Shown here in pieces: positions 4,607 through 5,526 of a DNA stretch of 5,526 bases (position 1 is its first letter; each line of letters starts with the position of its first letter). The DNA comes from Defluviicoccus sp. (GTDB lineage: Bacteria > Pseudomonadota > Alphaproteobacteria > Rhodospirillales > Defluviicoccaceae): assembly GCA_013414705.1 (NCBI GenBank), contig CP058705.1, forward strand, positions 2,747,062 to 2,752,587. Direction: 5' to 3'. Under the pieces are notes generated by a model. It saw only the letters and a program-made list of their open reading frames with translations. It was not told where the DNA came from and searched no databases. The position numbers and the translations under genes are program-made.

Positions 4607-5526
4607 GTGAGCGAATTCAAGTTGAAGCACAATCGTATCGGCGTGCTCACTTCCGGTGGGGACTGCGCCGGGTTGAACGCCGCCATTCGCGCCATCGTCT
4701 ATCGGGCGGTCCACGAGTACGGGATCTCCGTCGTCGGCATTCTCGCCAGTACGGCAGGGCTGCTGCAGCGGCCGGTGCGCTATCGGGATCTGACGCTGGA
4801 TTCGGTCGACAGCGCGCTGTTGCGACAGGGCGGCACCGTTCTGGAGACGGTGAACAAGGGCAATCCCTTCGAGTACCCGATGCCCGACGGCACCATCAAG
4901 GACCGTTCGGACGAGGCGATCGAGGGCTTCCGCGCCCTGGACCTGGATGCTCTGATCGGCATCGGTGGCGACGGCAGCGCCCGGATTCTGGCGCGGCTGG
5001 CGGGGCAGGGAAACATCCCGTTCATCGGCGTTCCGAAGACGATCGATAACGATCTGGCCGAGACCGACTTCGCCATTGGGTACATGAGCGCGGTCGAGGT
5101 GGCGGTCGATGCCGCCGACCGGCTGCAGCCGACGGCCGCGAGCCATCGGCGGACGATGGTGCTTGAGGTGATGGGCCGCGACGTCGGCTGGATCGCGATG
5201 TCCACGGGCATCGCTGCCGGCGCCGACGTGGTGCTGATCCCGGAAATTCCCTTCGATATGAACAAGGTGTGCACGCACCTGCGCTCGCTGCACGCCCGTG
5301 GCCAGAACCATGGTCTCGTCGTCTGCGCCGAAGGTGTGCGGTTTGCGTCCGGCGAGTCGGTCGAGCACGCGTACTCGGACGGACAGGTGCGCTACGGTGG
5401 GGTGGGCGGCTTCATCGGTGACATGATCGCCGAACAGACCGGCGCCGAAACGCGGGTGACCGTGCTGGGCCATGTGCAGCGGGGCGGCTCGCCGTGTGCT
5501 TTCGACCGCATTCTGGCAAGCTCCTG
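4607..5526 (+). CDS. 6-phosphofructokinase (ATP- or pyrophosphate-dependent), 5' part
   Basis: It phosphorylates fructose 6-phosphate to fructose 1,6-bisphosphate in cytoplasmic glycolysis, with ATP or pyrophosphate as donor. The GTG start has AGGGG (4594-4598) 8 nt upstream, and 306 codons stay open to the window edge. Visible family motifs: SGGDCAGLNAAIR (16-28, phosphate binding), GIGGDGS (118-124), PKTIDNDL (143-150, with catalytic Asp147), MGRDVGW (189-195), IPE (211-213) and HVQRGGSP (289-296). These are in the usual order and spacing, so probably only some 60 residues are missing. In E. coli PfkA numbering, the donor-selecting positions are Gly (104, in GGDGS) and Lys (124, in PKTIDND). 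Gly at the first usually allows ATP; Lys at the second is typical of pyrophosphate enzymes and of plant ATP enzymes. The group is therefore the mixed-substrate type and the donor stays open. The gene is intact in the window, unlike its left neighbours, and seems to have its own promoter. Confidence 0.95.
   Translation, partial: MSEFKLKHNRIGVLTSGGDCAGLNAAIRAIVYRAVHEYGISVVGILASTAGLLQRPVRYRDLTLDSVDSALLRQGGTVLETVNKGNPFEYPMPDGTIKDRSDEAIEGFRALDLDALIGIGGDGSARILARLAGQGNIPFIGVPKTIDNDLAETDFAIGYMSAVEVAVDAADRLQPTAASHRRTMVLEVMGRDVGWIAMSTGIAAGADVVLIPEIPFDMNKVCTHLRSLHARGQNHGLVVCAEGVRFASGESVEHAYSDGQVRYGGVGGFIGDMIAEQTGAETRVTVLGHVQRGGSPCAFDRILASS

Noticed and set aside
4105..5049. Plus-strand open frame of 314 codons
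   Set aside because: It enters the phosphofructokinase gene in the wrong frame, and its product is low-complexity Arg/Pro/Ala sequence without motifs.

Overview
The window reads as high-GC alphaproteobacterial chromosome, probably Rhodospirillales-like. This rests on the base composition, a dispersed palindrome whose minus strand translates to the typical 'MAGLGPAIPVF' signature of such genomes, a long near-identical TPR-repeat protein of a kind common there, and a 'GGDCAGLN'-type phosphofructokinase. The lineage is inference; no search could be run.

Layout. Positions 1-168 are the 3' end of an unrecognised gene. Next come a small secreted lipoprotein gene (255-674), a tRNA-Glu(CTC) with encoded CCA (751-826) behind a plausible promoter, and a 43-codon single-pass membrane protein (912-1043) with a strong ribosome binding site. 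All of these look intact. Positions 1098-3744 form a distinct block. It opens with a short phased array of GTCGTCA-type heptamers (1098-1125), carries a REP-like palindrome (about 1281-1315), and is mostly filled by a membrane-anchored TPR protein gene (1383-3461) built on a 141-bp tandem repeat. That gene is broken by three apparent one-base losses and one Trp-to-TGA change. The block closes with a striking array of TGACGAC heptamers (3599-3744), set 10-11 bp apart or at multiples of 11, with one inverted copy that forms a perfect palindrome. The left array is an inverted, slightly degenerate copy of part of the right array (26 of 28 positions once one 10-bp unit is skipped).

Rightwards lie a small FmdB-type zinc-ribbon gene (3917-4080), also frameshifted, then about 500 bp with no recognisable gene, then the 5' part of a 6-phosphofructokinase gene (4607 to the window edge) that is clean and in frame.

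The most interesting signal is the helically phased heptamer array and its inverted partner around the TPR gene. They could be protein-binding sites (a transposase-, ParB- or Rep-like protein, or a repressor) and could mark the ends of a decayed mobile cassette. Lesions occur only between about 1446 and 3998, and the flanking genes are intact. Four of the five are single-base losses in or next to homopolymers, so read errors must be excluded before calling true decay. The TPR repeats also contain in-frame ATGA tetramers, so a ribosome in the shifted frame stops exactly where it could restart in the correct one.
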